From an uncultured Paenibacillus sp. (lineage in GTDB: Bacteria > Bacillota > Bacilli > Paenibacillales > Paenibacillaceae), in contig CALAWP010000073.1 in NCBI GenBank assembly GCA_937895345.1, forward strand, positions 62,001-126,000: a stretch of 64,000 nt of DNA, read 5' to 3'. The notes under the pieces are model-generated. The model was given only the letters and a program-made list of their open reading frames with translations, was not told the DNA's origin and ran no database searches. Positions within the stretch are counted from its first letter, which is position 1. The number at the start of each line of letters is the position of its first letter. Positions 25,717 to 34,092 of this stretch are shown here, one piece after another. The translations under genes were made by a program, and so were the position numbers.

Positions 25717-26274
25717 TTGATGAAGGTTGTGGACAAGCTACTGCTGTTTTTGTACAGCATCGTCGTCGGCGCGATTTCTTTATTCATCGTCAGCCTGGCG
25801 TTCGGTTGGATCAAGAGGGACTTGGCGTCGGATTTGCTGGCGGACTTGTATGCCCTGGAAGCCGCGGGCATTACGGCCGGCGTCATCGGCATCGCCTTGT
25901 TTCTGGCGAGTCTCCGGTTTTTTGTCGTTTCCTTGCAGCGGGGTTCCCATGCGGCCCAGTCGATCGACCAGCGCACCGAATTCGGCGACATTCGCATCTC
26001 GATGGAAACAATCGAAAATTTGGCGCTGAAGGCGGCTTCCAAGCAGCGCGGCGTCAAAGATTTGAGAGCCCGCGTAAGAGCTTCAGACGCCGGACTCGAG
26101 ATCGTCATTCGGGCCGTCGTCGACGGAGAACATCCGATACCTTCGCTAACGGAGGACGTGCAAAAAGCGGTCAAGGAACACATCGAGGAAATAACCGGCA
26201 TACCGGTCATCAACGTCGCCGTGTTCGTCGCCAACGTCATTCAGTCGAATACGTTTAAAAGCCGGGTAGAATAG
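25717..26274 (+). CDS. amaP: alkaline shock response membrane anchor protein AmaP
   Basis: A 185-residue protein with two N-terminal helices (about 6-28 and 47-70) and a cytoplasmic Asp23-like domain (about 85-185; IRISMETIENLALKAASKQ, VKEHIEEITGIPVINVAVFV). AmaP tethers Asp23 to the membrane. A TTG at 25717 is directly followed by an ATG at 25720; GGGAGG at 25702-25707 is nearer the optimum for the TTG. The next gene (DUF2273) and preceding asp23 gene form the usual trio. Confidence 0.9.
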   Translation: MMKVVDKLLLFLYSIVVGAISLFIVSLAFGWIKRDLASDLLADLYALEAAGITAGVIGIALFLASLRFFVVSLQRGSHAAQSIDQRTEFGDIRISMETIENLALKAASKQRGVKDLRARVRASDAGLEIVIRAVVDGEHPIPSLTEDVQKAVKEHIEEITGIPVINVAVFVANVIQSNTFKSRVE

Positions 26275-26288
26275 AGGTGGAGTTGTCG

Positions 26289-26519
26289 ATGTGGAGGGAG
26301 CTCTGGTCCGCCTATCAAAAACGCATTGCAGGCGCTGCCGCTGGTTTGTTTTTCGGAATCATTTATCTGTTCTTCGGGTTCTGGGATATGCTGTTCGTGG
26401 CGCTCCTGGTCGGCGCGGGCTACTGGTACGGGAAACAAAAAGAAATGACGAGCGGCCCGGTCATCCCTTGGCAGAAACTATGGGACGCGGTGATGGATCG
26501 GTTTCGCCCGTTCAGGTAA
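26289..26519 (+). CDS. DUF2273 family small membrane protein
   Basis: A 76-residue protein with two adjoining helices (about 15-50, LFFGIIYLFFGFWDMLFVALLVGAGYW has the family look) and a charged C-terminus. DUF2273 proteins regularly accompany asp23 and amaP genes. ATG at 26289 is preceded by GAGGTGGAG; a GTG at 26277 is possible. It lies 14 bases after amaP and is the last gene before a 209-base noncoding gap. Confidence 0.85.
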   Translation: MWRELWSAYQKRIAGAAAGLFFGIIYLFFGFWDMLFVALLVGAGYWYGKQKEMTSGPVIPWQKLWDAVMDRFRPFR

Positions 26520-26593
26520 TCCTGTGGTCTCCTCCGTACTCCGGATGCGGAAAACCGCCATTCGGTGCAGGGAGGAGATCATAGGTTTTTTCA

Positions 26594-26688
26594 ACATATA
26601 AGAAAGTATAAGTTTCAGCTTATACTTTCTTATATGTCAACTCGAAATTTAAGCTGCGCCTCCTAAGGCGTCAGCCGATTGCGCTTGC
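26594..26688 (+). repeat. interspersed hairpin repeat, copy 2
   Basis: Homologous to 22997-23095. Here the left part is a perfect 19-bp inverted repeat (26594-26612 with 26619-26637, loop TTTCAG), very AT-rich. It is followed by GTCAAC and a conserved second hairpin GCTGCGCC/GGCGTCAGC with one bulged base, ending in CGCTTGC. No T-run follows, so it is not a simple terminator. Just upstream, 26525-26592 has inverted CTCCTCC/GGAGGAG segments and a T-run that may end the amaP transcript. Confidence 0.75.
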
Positions 26689-26728
26689 ACTTTGGCTTCT
26701 ACAAGGACACATCAGTCACGGAGGTTAT

Positions 26729-27184
26729 ATGAAACGGAGATTAGCTAGGGAAATTGCGGTATCCAGCCTTTATCAAATGGAAATGAACGAGGTCGCCGCG
26801 GCGGAAGCGGTCGATATGCTGATGGAAGAGCTGCGGCACGACAACGAGATCGGCGCCGATCCTGCCGAAATCGGCAGCACGGACGAATTCGCCAGGGAGC
26901 TCGTATACGGCGTGACGGAAAATAAAGCGGCCATCGACAATATGCTGCAGCAGCATTTGACCGGCTGGCAGGTGGACCGTTTGTCCAGAGTCGACCGGCA
27001 AGTGCTGAGGCTGGCCTGCTACGAAATGGTCTACCGGAACGATGTTCCGCCCAAAGCGGCCATCAACGAAGCGATCGAGCTCGCAAAGCATTTCGGCACG
27101 GAGGAATCCGGCAAATTCGTCAACGGCGTATTGGGCAAGCTGCTTCGCACGCTGGACGACGCGCAAGCGAAGCGGAACGATTGA
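26729..27184 (+). CDS. nusB: transcription antitermination factor NusB
   Basis: Binds boxA RNA with NusE (S10) to promote rRNA antitermination. The 151-residue all-helical protein has the family start RRLAREIAVSSLYQME and the conserved DRQVLRLACYEMVYRNDVPPKAAINEAIELAKHFG. GGAGG at 26720-26724 is close to the ATG. folD begins 35 bases after the stop, so nusB starts a long run of co-directional genes to dxs and tlyA. Confidence 0.96.
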   Translation: MKRRLAREIAVSSLYQMEMNEVAAAEAVDMLMEELRHDNEIGADPAEIGSTDEFARELVYGVTENKAAIDNMLQQHLTGWQVDRLSRVDRQVLRLACYEMVYRNDVPPKAAINEAIELAKHFGTEESGKFVNGVLGKLLRTLDDAQAKRND

Positions 27185-27219
27185 TTTTAGGCGGGATTAC
27201 AGGAAGGAGATCGAGAGAG

Positions 27220-28077
27220 ATGGCGAACATAATTGCAGGGAAACAAATATCCGAACAAATCAGAAGCGAGCAGGCGAAAGAGGTGGCGGAGCTCAAAGCG
27301 AAAGGCGTCGTGCCTGGGCTTGCGGTCGTCCTCGTCGGAGAAGATCCGGCTTCCAAGGTGTACGTAGGTTCCAAGGAAAAGGCCTGCTTGCAGCTTGGCA
27401 TCTATTCCGAGGTGCACCGTCTGCCGGCGGAAACGACGGAAGAGGAGCTTCTGGCGCTGATTGCGCGGCTGAACGCTCAGTCGTCGATTAACGGTATTCT
27501 GGTGCAGCTGCCGCTGCCGGCTCATATTAACGAAAAGTCGGTGCTCGACGCCATCAGCCCGGCGAAGGACGTCGACGGCTTCCATCCGCAAAGCGTCGGC
27601 AATCTGGTCATCGGCGACGAAAGTCTGCTCCCGTGCACGCCAGCCGGCGTCATCGAGCTGATTAAGCGGAGCGGGACCGATATTGCCGGCAAGCATGCGG
27701 TCGTCATCGGCCGCAGCAACATCGTCGGGAAGCCCGTTGCGATGCTGCTGCTGCGGGAAAACGCGACGGTGACGATTTGCCATTCGCGTACGGCGAACAT
27801 TCAGGAAATCGCCAGGCAGGCCGATATTCTGGTCGTGGCGATCGGCAAGGCGAAATCGGTTGACGCAAGCTACGTGAAACCGGGCGCCGTCGTCATCGAC
27901 GTAGGCATTAACCGGATGCCGGACGGCAAGCTGGCGGGAGACGTCGATTACGAGGATTGTCTCGCAACGGCCGGAAGCATTACGCCGGTTCCGGGTGGCG
28001 TAGGGCCGATGACGATTACGATGCTGATGGCCAATACGATCAAGGCGGCGAAGAAGGCGCACGGTATCGGAGGGTAA
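27220..28077 (+). CDS. folD: bifunctional methylene-THF dehydrogenase/cyclohydrolase
   Basis: Interconverts 5,10-methylene-THF, methenyl-THF and 10-formyl-THF for purine and methionine synthesis. The 285-residue protein has YVGSKEKAC with the catalytic Lys near 50, ILVQLPLPAHI, DVDGFHP, the NADP site GRSNIVGKPVAMLLL and PVPGGVGPMTI. ATG at 27220 has AAGGAG and GAGAGAG upstream. Confidence 0.97.
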   Translation: MANIIAGKQISEQIRSEQAKEVAELKAKGVVPGLAVVLVGEDPASKVYVGSKEKACLQLGIYSEVHRLPAETTEEELLALIARLNAQSSINGILVQLPLPAHINEKSVLDAISPAKDVDGFHPQSVGNLVIGDESLLPCTPAGVIELIKRSGTDIAGKHAVVIGRSNIVGKPVAMLLLRENATVTICHSRTANIQEIARQADILVVAIGKAKSVDASYVKPGAVVIDVGINRMPDGKLAGDVDYEDCLATAGSITPVPGGVGPMTITMLMANTIKAAKKAHGIGG

Positions 28078-28083
28078 CGGCCA

Positions 28084-29448
28084 ATGGATCGCCAGCCCCG
28101 CATTTTGTCGATCAAAGAAATTAACAAATATATTCGGATGAAGCTGGAAAACGACGCCGTGCTGAGCGATATTTGGCTGCGCGGCGAAATTTCCAACTTC
28201 ACTCACCATTCCAGCGGCCATATGTATTTTACGCTGAAGGACAAGGACAGCCGGATCAAATGCGTCATGTTTGCCTCGCATAACGCGAGGCTCCCGTTCA
28301 TTCCGCGCGAAGGGGCCAAAGTGCTGGCCCGCGGGAACGTTTCCGTATACGAGAGGGACGGCAGCTATCAATTTTACGTGCAGTCGATGCAGCCCGACGG
28401 AATCGGCAGCTTGTATTTGGCTTATGAACAGCTGAAGCGCAAGCTGGAGGAGGAAGGATTGTTTGACGCCGCGCGGAAGCGGGCCATACCGGCCTTTCCG
28501 AAAGCGATCGGCGTCATTACGTCTCCGACCGGCGCCGCGGTTCGCGACATTATGACGACGCTGCAGCGCCGGTATCCTCTTGCCTCGGTTTACGTTTATC
28601 CCGTGCTGGTGCAAGGAACGGGCGCGGCGGCATCCATCGCGCAAGCGCTGGAAGCCATGAACCGCCACGGGGAATGCGACGTGCTGATTGTCGGCCGCGG
28701 CGGCGGATCGCTGGAGGAATTGTGGGCCTTCAACGAGGAAGTCGTCGCAAGAGCGATCGCGGGCTCCGCCATTCCGGTCATTAGCGCGGTCGGACATGAG
28801 ACCGATTACACGATCGCGGATTTCGCGGCCGATCTTCGTGCGGCAACGCCTACGGCGGCGGCGGAGCTTGCGGTTCCCCATATCGCCGAGCTGGCCGGGC
28901 GTTTGGAACGGCAGCGGCAGCGGCTCCGCTCGGAAATGCTGTCTGCTCTGAACAGGCGCATGACGCGGCTGGAGCGGGTAAGGCGCTCGCCTTTTTTTCG
29001 TTTCCCCCGCAAATATTTGCTGGAGCAAGTGCAGCGGCTGGACCGGGCTTCGGAGCAGCTCCGGCTTCGGGCACAGCGGCTGACGGACCGCGAACGGTCG
29101 AGGCTGGAGCGGCTTTGCTCCGGACTCGCGGCGCAGCATCCCGGCCATAAAATCGCTTTTGAAGCGAAGCGGCTGCAAGGATCGAAGCGGCAGCTGGAGG
29201 CGGCGGCAAAATCGGCGGTCAAAGACGGCAGGCAGCGCATGCTGAGCGCCGTCAGGCAGCTGGATGCACTCAGCCCGCTGAAGGTGATGGCCAGAGGCTA
29301 CAGTCTCGTCTACGACCGGGAAGGCAAGCGGCTCGTGAAATCGGTCCGCGACGCGGCGGAGGGCGACCGCATCGGCGTCAGGCTGACGGACGGTTATTTG
29401 GAATGTCTCGTCCAGGCAAGGAAAGGAGAGCAAAGCGATGGAACGTGA
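28084..29448 (+). CDS. xseA: exodeoxyribonuclease VII large subunit
   Basis: Catalytic subunit of the enzyme that degrades single-stranded DNA into oligonucleotides. The 454-residue protein has an N-terminal OB fold (about 8-105, WLRGEISNFTHHSSGHMYFTLKD), catalytic region with VITSPTGAAVRDI, VGRGGGSLEELW and ISAVGHETDYTIADF, and a long coiled coil (about 270-400). GGAGGGT in the folD end serves the ATG. Its 3' end overlaps xseB by 11 bases. Confidence 0.96.
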   Translation: MDRQPRILSIKEINKYIRMKLENDAVLSDIWLRGEISNFTHHSSGHMYFTLKDKDSRIKCVMFASHNARLPFIPREGAKVLARGNVSVYERDGSYQFYVQSMQPDGIGSLYLAYEQLKRKLEEEGLFDAARKRAIPAFPKAIGVITSPTGAAVRDIMTTLQRRYPLASVYVYPVLVQGTGAAASIAQALEAMNRHGECDVLIVGRGGGSLEELWAFNEEVVARAIAGSAIPVISAVGHETDYTIADFAADLRAATPTAAAELAVPHIAELAGRLERQRQRLRSEMLSALNRRMTRLERVRRSPFFRFPRKYLLEQVQRLDRASEQLRLRAQRLTDRERSRLERLCSGLAAQHPGHKIAFEAKRLQGSKRQLEAAAKSAVKDGRQRMLSAVRQLDALSPLKVMARGYSLVYDREGKRLVKSVRDAAEGDRIGVRLTDGYLECLVQARKGEQSDGT

Positions 29449-29698
29449 AAAGGAAACCGAATTAAGCTTTGAGCAGGCGATGGACAAGCTGGAGGAGATC
29501 GTATCCAAGCTGGAGAGCGGAGACGTACCCCTGGAAACGGCTATCGAGCTGTTTCAGGAAGGAATGAAGCTGTCGCAGCTGTGCGGCAGCAAGCTGGAGC
29601 AAGTGGAGAGCAAGATCGAAATGCTTCTGGAAACCGATCAAGGGTTTCAAAAGAAACCGTTTGCCGCCGCAAACGAGGACCGAGGGGAACCATGCTGA
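29438..29698 (+). CDS. xseB: exodeoxyribonuclease VII small subunit
   Basis: Partner of XseA; several copies wrap each large subunit. The 86-residue helical protein shows FEQAMDKLEEIVSKLESGDVPLETAIELFQEGMKL, which is the family core, with a longer C-terminal tail. AAAGGAGAG precedes the ATG. Overlaps xseA at one end and ispA (TGATG) at the other. Confidence 0.95.
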   Translation: MEREKETELSFEQAMDKLEEIVSKLESGDVPLETAIELFQEGMKLSQLCGSKLEQVESKIEMLLETDQGFQKKPFAAANEDRGEPC

Positions 29699-30606
29699 TG
29701 GCCGGTTATGCGATTGGCGATTATTTGAAAGATTGCGCGAGAGCGGTTGAAGAGAAGCTGGCGGTCTCGCTGCCGGAAAGCTGGGGAGCGCCGAGTCTGC
29801 TGCGCGATTCGATGCTCTATTCGCTGCAGGCGGGCGGCAAAAGAATTAGGCCCGCTCTGCTGATTGCGGCCGCCGAAGCCGGCGGACTGCCGGACGCGCG
29901 GAAGAAAGCGCTGCCTGTAGCTTGCGCCGTCGAATTTATTCATACGTATTCGTTGATCCACGACGATTTGCCTGCGATGGACAACGACGATTACCGCAGA
30001 GGCAAACCGACGAACCATAAAGTGTTCGGGGAAGCGATGGCCATTCTTGCCGGCGACGCGCTGCTGACCCATGCGTTCGGTTTGATTGCGGACGCCGCGG
30101 GGGACGGACTGATCGATGCCGCCGACGCTTTGGCCATCATCGGCGATTTGTCCAAATATGCGGGAGCTGCCGGCATGGTAGGCGGACAAGCTGCGGATAT
30201 GCTGGGCGAGCAAGGATTGACGACCATCGAAGATCTGGAATACATCCACCAGCACAAAACAAGCGATCTCATCGTATTTTCGGTGACGGCCGGCGGAAGA
30301 ATCGGCGGTGCGGACAAGCGCCAGCTGGAGAGTCTCGAGCTGTACGCGCGCAATATCGGTCTGGCGTTTCAAATACAGGACGACATTCTCGACTTGATCG
30401 GCGACGAACAGAAGCTGGGCAAGCGGACGAACAGCGACGTCAACGCCGAAAAGGTCACTTATCCTTATTTGCTCGGGATCGAGCAAAGCCAGGCGAAAGT
30501 CGAGGCTTTGACGCTTGAAGCGAAAGCGGCCGTAGCCGGCGCGGGGCTTGCGGACTGCGAACGGCTGCTGCAAATCGCCGATTTTCTCGTGCAGAGAGAT
30601 CATTAA
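29698..30606 (+). CDS. ispA: farnesyl diphosphate synthase
   Basis: Condenses isopentenyl diphosphate with dimethylallyl and geranyl diphosphate to give farnesyl diphosphate for menaquinone, undecaprenol and other isoprenoids. The 302-residue protein has the first Asp-rich motif DDLPAMDND (89-97) and the second DDILD near 228, both binding magnesium-diphosphate, and GGKRIRP. ATG at 29698 overlaps the xseB stop by one base; another ATG at 29692 sits too near the GAGGGG at 29682-29687. Confidence 0.95.
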   Translation: MAGYAIGDYLKDCARAVEEKLAVSLPESWGAPSLLRDSMLYSLQAGGKRIRPALLIAAAEAGGLPDARKKALPVACAVEFIHTYSLIHDDLPAMDNDDYRRGKPTNHKVFGEAMAILAGDALLTHAFGLIADAAGDGLIDAADALAIIGDLSKYAGAAGMVGGQAADMLGEQGLTTIEDLEYIHQHKTSDLIVFSVTAGGRIGGADKRQLESLELYARNIGLAFQIQDDILDLIGDEQKLGKRTNSDVNAEKVTYPYLLGIEQSQAKVEALTLEAKAAVAGAGLADCERLLQIADFLVQRDH

Positions 30607-30633
30607 TGCCGGTTCGCGTACGGGCCGGATCGA

Positions 30634-30663
30634 TTGGGAAAATGAATGCCGGTGTGCTATAAT
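30634..30663 (+). promoter_or_regulatory. sigma-A promoter of dxs
   Basis: TTGGGA at 30634-30639 and TATAAT at 30658-30663 with 18 bases between, in the 126-base gap before dxs. Confidence 0.6.
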
Positions 30664-30732
30664 AGGTAAAATGTAGACGTTCATTGGACAGCCGGCATCA
30701 GGGAGGCTGACCGCGAAAGCGAGGAAACGATA

Positions 30733-32631
30733 TTGCTGCTGGAACAGATTAACGGACCTCAAGATTTGAAGGCTTTGCCCGTCTCCCAACTGGAGCGGCT
30801 CGCCGAGGAAATCCGCCAGTTTCTTATCCAGAAGCTGTCCGTTACGGGCGGCCATTTGGCTCCTAATTTGGGCGTTGTGGAATTGACGCTCGTTATGCAT
30901 TATTTATTCAATAGTCCTGACGATAAATTTATTTTCGACGTCGGCCATCAATCCTATGTGCACAAAATATTGACTGGCCGCAAGGAGCAGTTTCATACGC
31001 TGCGCCAATACAAGGGCTTGTGCGGCTTCGTCAAACGTACCGAAAGCGAGCACGACGTATGGGAAGCCGGCCACAGCAGCACGTCACTCTCCGCTGCGAT
31101 GGGCATGGCGCTGGCCCGGGATTTCAAGGGCGAGCGCAACCGCGTGGTCGCCGTCATCGGCGACGGTGCGCTGACCGGAGGGATGGCGCTGGAGGCGCTG
31201 AACCATATCGGCCACGAGAAGCGCAACATGATCGTGGTGCTGAACGACAACGAAATGTCGATCGCGCCGAATGTCGGCGCACTGCATCATTATTTGGGCA
31301 AAATCCGGGCCGACCGCCATTACCAGAAAGCAAAGGAAGAGCTGCAGCATTTGCTGAACAAGGTGCCGGCCATCGGCGGCAAGCTGGCGAAGACGGCTGA
31401 GCGATTTAAGGACAGCCTGAAATATTTGCTGGTCAGCGGCATTTTGTTCGAGCAATTCGGCTTGACGTATTTGGGACCGGTGGACGGACACGACATTAAC
31501 GGCCTGATGGACATTATGAAGCAAGCGGACTCCATGAAGGGGCCCGTTCTGGTTCACGTTCTGACCGTCAAAGGCAAAGGATATTCGCCGGCGGAGGCGG
31601 ATTCGCACAAGTGGCACGGCGCTTCGCCGTACAAGATCGAGTCGGGGCAAATGATCAAGGCGGTCGGGCCTCCGATGTATACGAAGGTGTTCGGGGACAT
31701 GCTGATCGAGCTGGCGGACCGGGACGAACGGATCGTGGCCGTCACGCCGGCGATGCCGGGCGGATCGGGCTTGCTCGATTTCGCCGAGAAATATCCCGAC
31801 CGGATGATCGACGTCGGCATTGCCGAGCAGCATGCCGCCACGCTGTCCGCCGCTCTGGCCATGGAAGGGATGAAGCCGGTCTTCGCCGTATATTCGACAT
31901 TCCTGCAGCGTGCATACGATCAAGTGGTGCACGATATTTGCCGGCAAAATCTGAACGTCATCTTTGCTATCGACCGGGCGGGCTTCGTCGGTCCGGACGG
32001 GGAAACGCATCAGGGCGTTTACGACATTGCTTTTTTGAGGCATGTGCCTAATCTCGTCGTCATGATGCCGAAGGATGAAAACGAGCTGCGCCGCATGCTG
32101 CGGACGGCGGCCGATTACGACGCCGGCCCGATTGCGGTTCGGTATCCGCGCATACACGGCGTCGGCGTAGAGCTTGATCCGAATCCCGAGCCGCTGCCGA
32201 TCGGCCGGTGGGAACGGCTGCGCGACGGCGACGCGTACGATATCGTCGCCGTCGGCCCGATGATCGGCGTGGCCGAGGAAGCGGCCGACCTGCTGAAGCG
32301 CGAAGGCGTCAATGCGGGCATCGTCAACGCCAGGTTTATTAAGCCTTTGGACGAAGAAATGTTGAAGTCGCTGTCCAAGCAAGGCAAGCGGCTGATTGTG
32401 CTCGAAGAAGGCTCGGTGCTTGGCGGGCTGGGCAGCGCGGTGCTGGAGTTTTATTCAATGAACGGCATTTACGATACACCCGTGAAGATTATGGGAGTTC
32501 CCGACGCTTTCATCGAGCACGGCACGATCGAGGAACAGCGCCGCGAGGCCGGATTGACGGCGGAGAGAGTCGCCGCCGAAATTCGTAATATGTTTCCGAG
32601 GAGGATAAAGCACGCCACCGGTCAATCGTAG
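30733..32631 (+). CDS. dxs: 1-deoxy-D-xylulose-5-phosphate synthase
   Basis: Joins pyruvate and glyceraldehyde 3-phosphate to start the MEP isoprenoid pathway, using thiamine diphosphate. The 632-residue protein has SVTGGHLAPNLGVVELT with His41, FDVGHQSYVHK, the thiamine motif GDGALTGG (143-150) ending in NDNEMSI, and the transketolase-like middle domain with DVGIAEQHAATL and DRAGFVGPDGETHQG. TTG start at 30733 with GAGG at 30721-30724. ispA lies upstream, so both ends of the isoprenoid route are neighbours. Confidence 0.97.
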   Translation: MLLEQINGPQDLKALPVSQLERLAEEIRQFLIQKLSVTGGHLAPNLGVVELTLVMHYLFNSPDDKFIFDVGHQSYVHKILTGRKEQFHTLRQYKGLCGFVKRTESEHDVWEAGHSSTSLSAAMGMALARDFKGERNRVVAVIGDGALTGGMALEALNHIGHEKRNMIVVLNDNEMSIAPNVGALHHYLGKIRADRHYQKAKEELQHLLNKVPAIGGKLAKTAERFKDSLKYLLVSGILFEQFGLTYLGPVDGHDINGLMDIMKQADSMKGPVLVHVLTVKGKGYSPAEADSHKWHGASPYKIESGQMIKAVGPPMYTKVFGDMLIELADRDERIVAVTPAMPGGSGLLDFAEKYPDRMIDVGIAEQHAATLSAALAMEGMKPVFAVYSTFLQRAYDQVVHDICRQNLNVIFAIDRAGFVGPDGETHQGVYDIAFLRHVPNLVVMMPKDENELRRMLRTAADYDAGPIAVRYPRIHGVGVELDPNPEPLPIGRWERLRDGDAYDIVAVGPMIGVAEEAADLLKREGVNAGIVNARFIKPLDEEMLKSLSKQGKRLIVLEEGSVLGGLGSAVLEFYSMNGIYDTPVKIMGVPDAFIEHGTIEEQRREAGLTAERVAAEIRNMFPRRIKHATGQS

Positions 32632-32648
32632 CGGCCGCGTGCAACATC

Positions 32649-33470
32649 ATGGGCAAAGAACGAATCGATGTGCTGCTCGTCGAGCGCGGGTATTACGACA
32701 GCAGGGAAAAGGCCAAAAAAGCGCTGATGGCCGGTCTGGTTCTCGTCAATGACGAGCCGGTGGACAAAAGCGGAATGAAAGTCGACCGCGCGGCGGACAT
32801 TAAAGTAAAGGGAGCGCTCCATCCTTACGTCAGCCGAGGCGGCCTGAAGCTGGAAAAAGCGGTACGGACGTTCGGAATCGATCTTCGGGGCAGCGTAATG
32901 ATCGACATCGGCGCTTCGACCGGAGGGTTTACCGACTGCGCTTTGCAGCACGGGGCGGACTACGTTTACGCGGTGGATGTCGGCTACAACCAGCTCGACT
33001 GGTCGCTGCGCAGCCACGAACAGGTATGCGTGATGGAACGGACAAATTTCAGATATATCCGGCCGGAAGATTTGAAAGGACCTGTTCCGACGTTCGCGAG
33101 CATCGACGTCTCCTTTATTTCGCTGAAGCTCATATTGCCGCCGTTGTCCGCCTTGCTGCCCGCAGGCTCCGGAGTCGTGGCGCTGATCAAGCCGCAATTC
33201 GAGGCGGGCCGGGAAAAGGTGGGCAAGTCGGGCGTCGTCCGCGATCCGGCCGTCCATGCCGAAGTGCTGCGGACAGTGCTGGAGACCGCGGCCGAGACGG
33301 GGTACCGGCTGCAAAATTTAACGTTTTCGCCGATTACCGGAGGAGAAGGAAACATCGAATTTTTGGCCTACTGGACCTGGGCCGGAGAGCCGTCCGGAGA
33401 AGTTCCGGACGAGCGAACGCTCCGGGAGCTTGCGGAAGAGGCCGGCCGCACGTTTCGAAACGACAAATAG
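32649..33470 (+). CDS. yqxC: TlyA family rRNA methyltransferase/hemolysin-like
   Basis: A 273-residue protein with an N-terminal S4 RNA-binding domain (about 4-65, RIDVLLVERGYYDSREKAKKALMAG part) and an FtsJ-type methyltransferase domain: SAM loop DIGASTGGFTDCAL near 86-99, catalytic-site VDVGYNQLDW, SFISL and KPQFEAGR. TlyA proteins 2'-O-methylate ribosomal RNA cytidines in some bacteria. The ATG at 32649 lacks a clear ribosome site, which is odd; it starts 18 bases after dxs. Order dxs-yqxC-ahrC-recN is as in B. subtilis. Confidence 0.93.
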   Translation: MGKERIDVLLVERGYYDSREKAKKALMAGLVLVNDEPVDKSGMKVDRAADIKVKGALHPYVSRGGLKLEKAVRTFGIDLRGSVMIDIGASTGGFTDCALQHGADYVYAVDVGYNQLDWSLRSHEQVCVMERTNFRYIRPEDLKGPVPTFASIDVSFISLKLILPPLSALLPAGSGVVALIKPQFEAGREKVGKSGVVRDPAVHAEVLRTVLETAAETGYRLQNLTFSPITGGEGNIEFLAYWTWAGEPSGEVPDERTLRELAEEAGRTFRNDK

Positions 33471-33489
33471 ATAACACGCAGCCGGGAAG

Positions 33490-33525
33490 GATGCCGATCA
33501 GTGATGACTGCTTGGGCATCTTTTT
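33490..33525 (+). terminator. terminator after yqxC
   Basis: GATGCC (33490-33495) pairs with GGCATC (33515-33520), with an inner CAG/CTG pairing, then TTTTT. Confidence 0.75.
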
Positions 33526-33611
33526 GCTTTACAGAGGCTCGAACCATCTGCTAAACTAACGATAACGGAACAAACGTTCGTGCCATCCGTTCACGAAAGA
33601 GGCGAGATGTC

Positions 33612-34073
33612 ATGCAGGGGTATGGAGAATGGTTCATTATGCTGTTTGCCGGCGTCCTGCTGCTGATATGGCTTTACAGGGCGTTCTACCGCTGGCTGCA
33701 CGAGCCGGCCGTCATGAACCGGGCGAAGCTGGGCAAGGGCGGGACGATTGCCGCCAACGACGCGAACGCGGCTTTGCTGGTGCGGGAAGGATACGATGTC
33801 GTTTCCGGCAAGCATGTCATTCCGATCGGCATCGACCTGGACGGATCGCCCCTCGAACCAGGCTCGAGGCTTTATATCGACTATATCGCGGAACGCGATG
33901 GCCATACATATATCGTGAAGACGGCAAGGGACCGGATGCCGATCGACTGGTCGGCCAGCGGCGTGAGGGACAGGCTTCTCGTTTATTCCTTGCTGCTGCC
34001 GCAATGCGACGGCGTGTTGTATATCGATGCCAAGGAAGGCAGGATCCGCAAGATCGAATTTCATCTCGAATAG
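33612..34073 (+). CDS. membrane-anchored protein of unknown function
   Basis: A 153-residue protein: one N-terminal helix (about 8-24) followed by a soluble domain. The soluble part shows helix-strand-strand-helix-strand order with SRLYIDYIAERDGHTYIVKT, then GVRDRLLVYSLLLPQCDGVLYIDAKEGRIRKIEF. This order resembles the PD-(D/E)XK/Cas4-like fold, where an Asp and an E-x-K triad lie in the two strands; the first Asp is kept (YIDYI) but the E-x-K position reads KTA, so a nuclease function seems unlikely. AGAGGCGAG at 33597 serves the ATG. It sits between yqxC and ahrC, where B. subtilis has no equivalent. Confidence 0.75.
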   Translation: MQGYGEWFIMLFAGVLLLIWLYRAFYRWLHEPAVMNRAKLGKGGTIAANDANAALLVREGYDVVSGKHVIPIGIDLDGSPLEPGSRLYIDYIAERDGHTYIVKTARDRMPIDWSASGVRDRLLVYSLLLPQCDGVLYIDAKEGRIRKIEFHLE

Positions 34074-34092
34074 CGAACGACGGAGGAATGTT

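Noticed and set aside
27187..29508. A 773-residue open frame on the minus strand
   Set aside because: It is antisense to folD and xseA, whose motifs are complete. Long antisense frames are expected in GC-rich coding DNA, and there is no ribosome site or recognisable domain.
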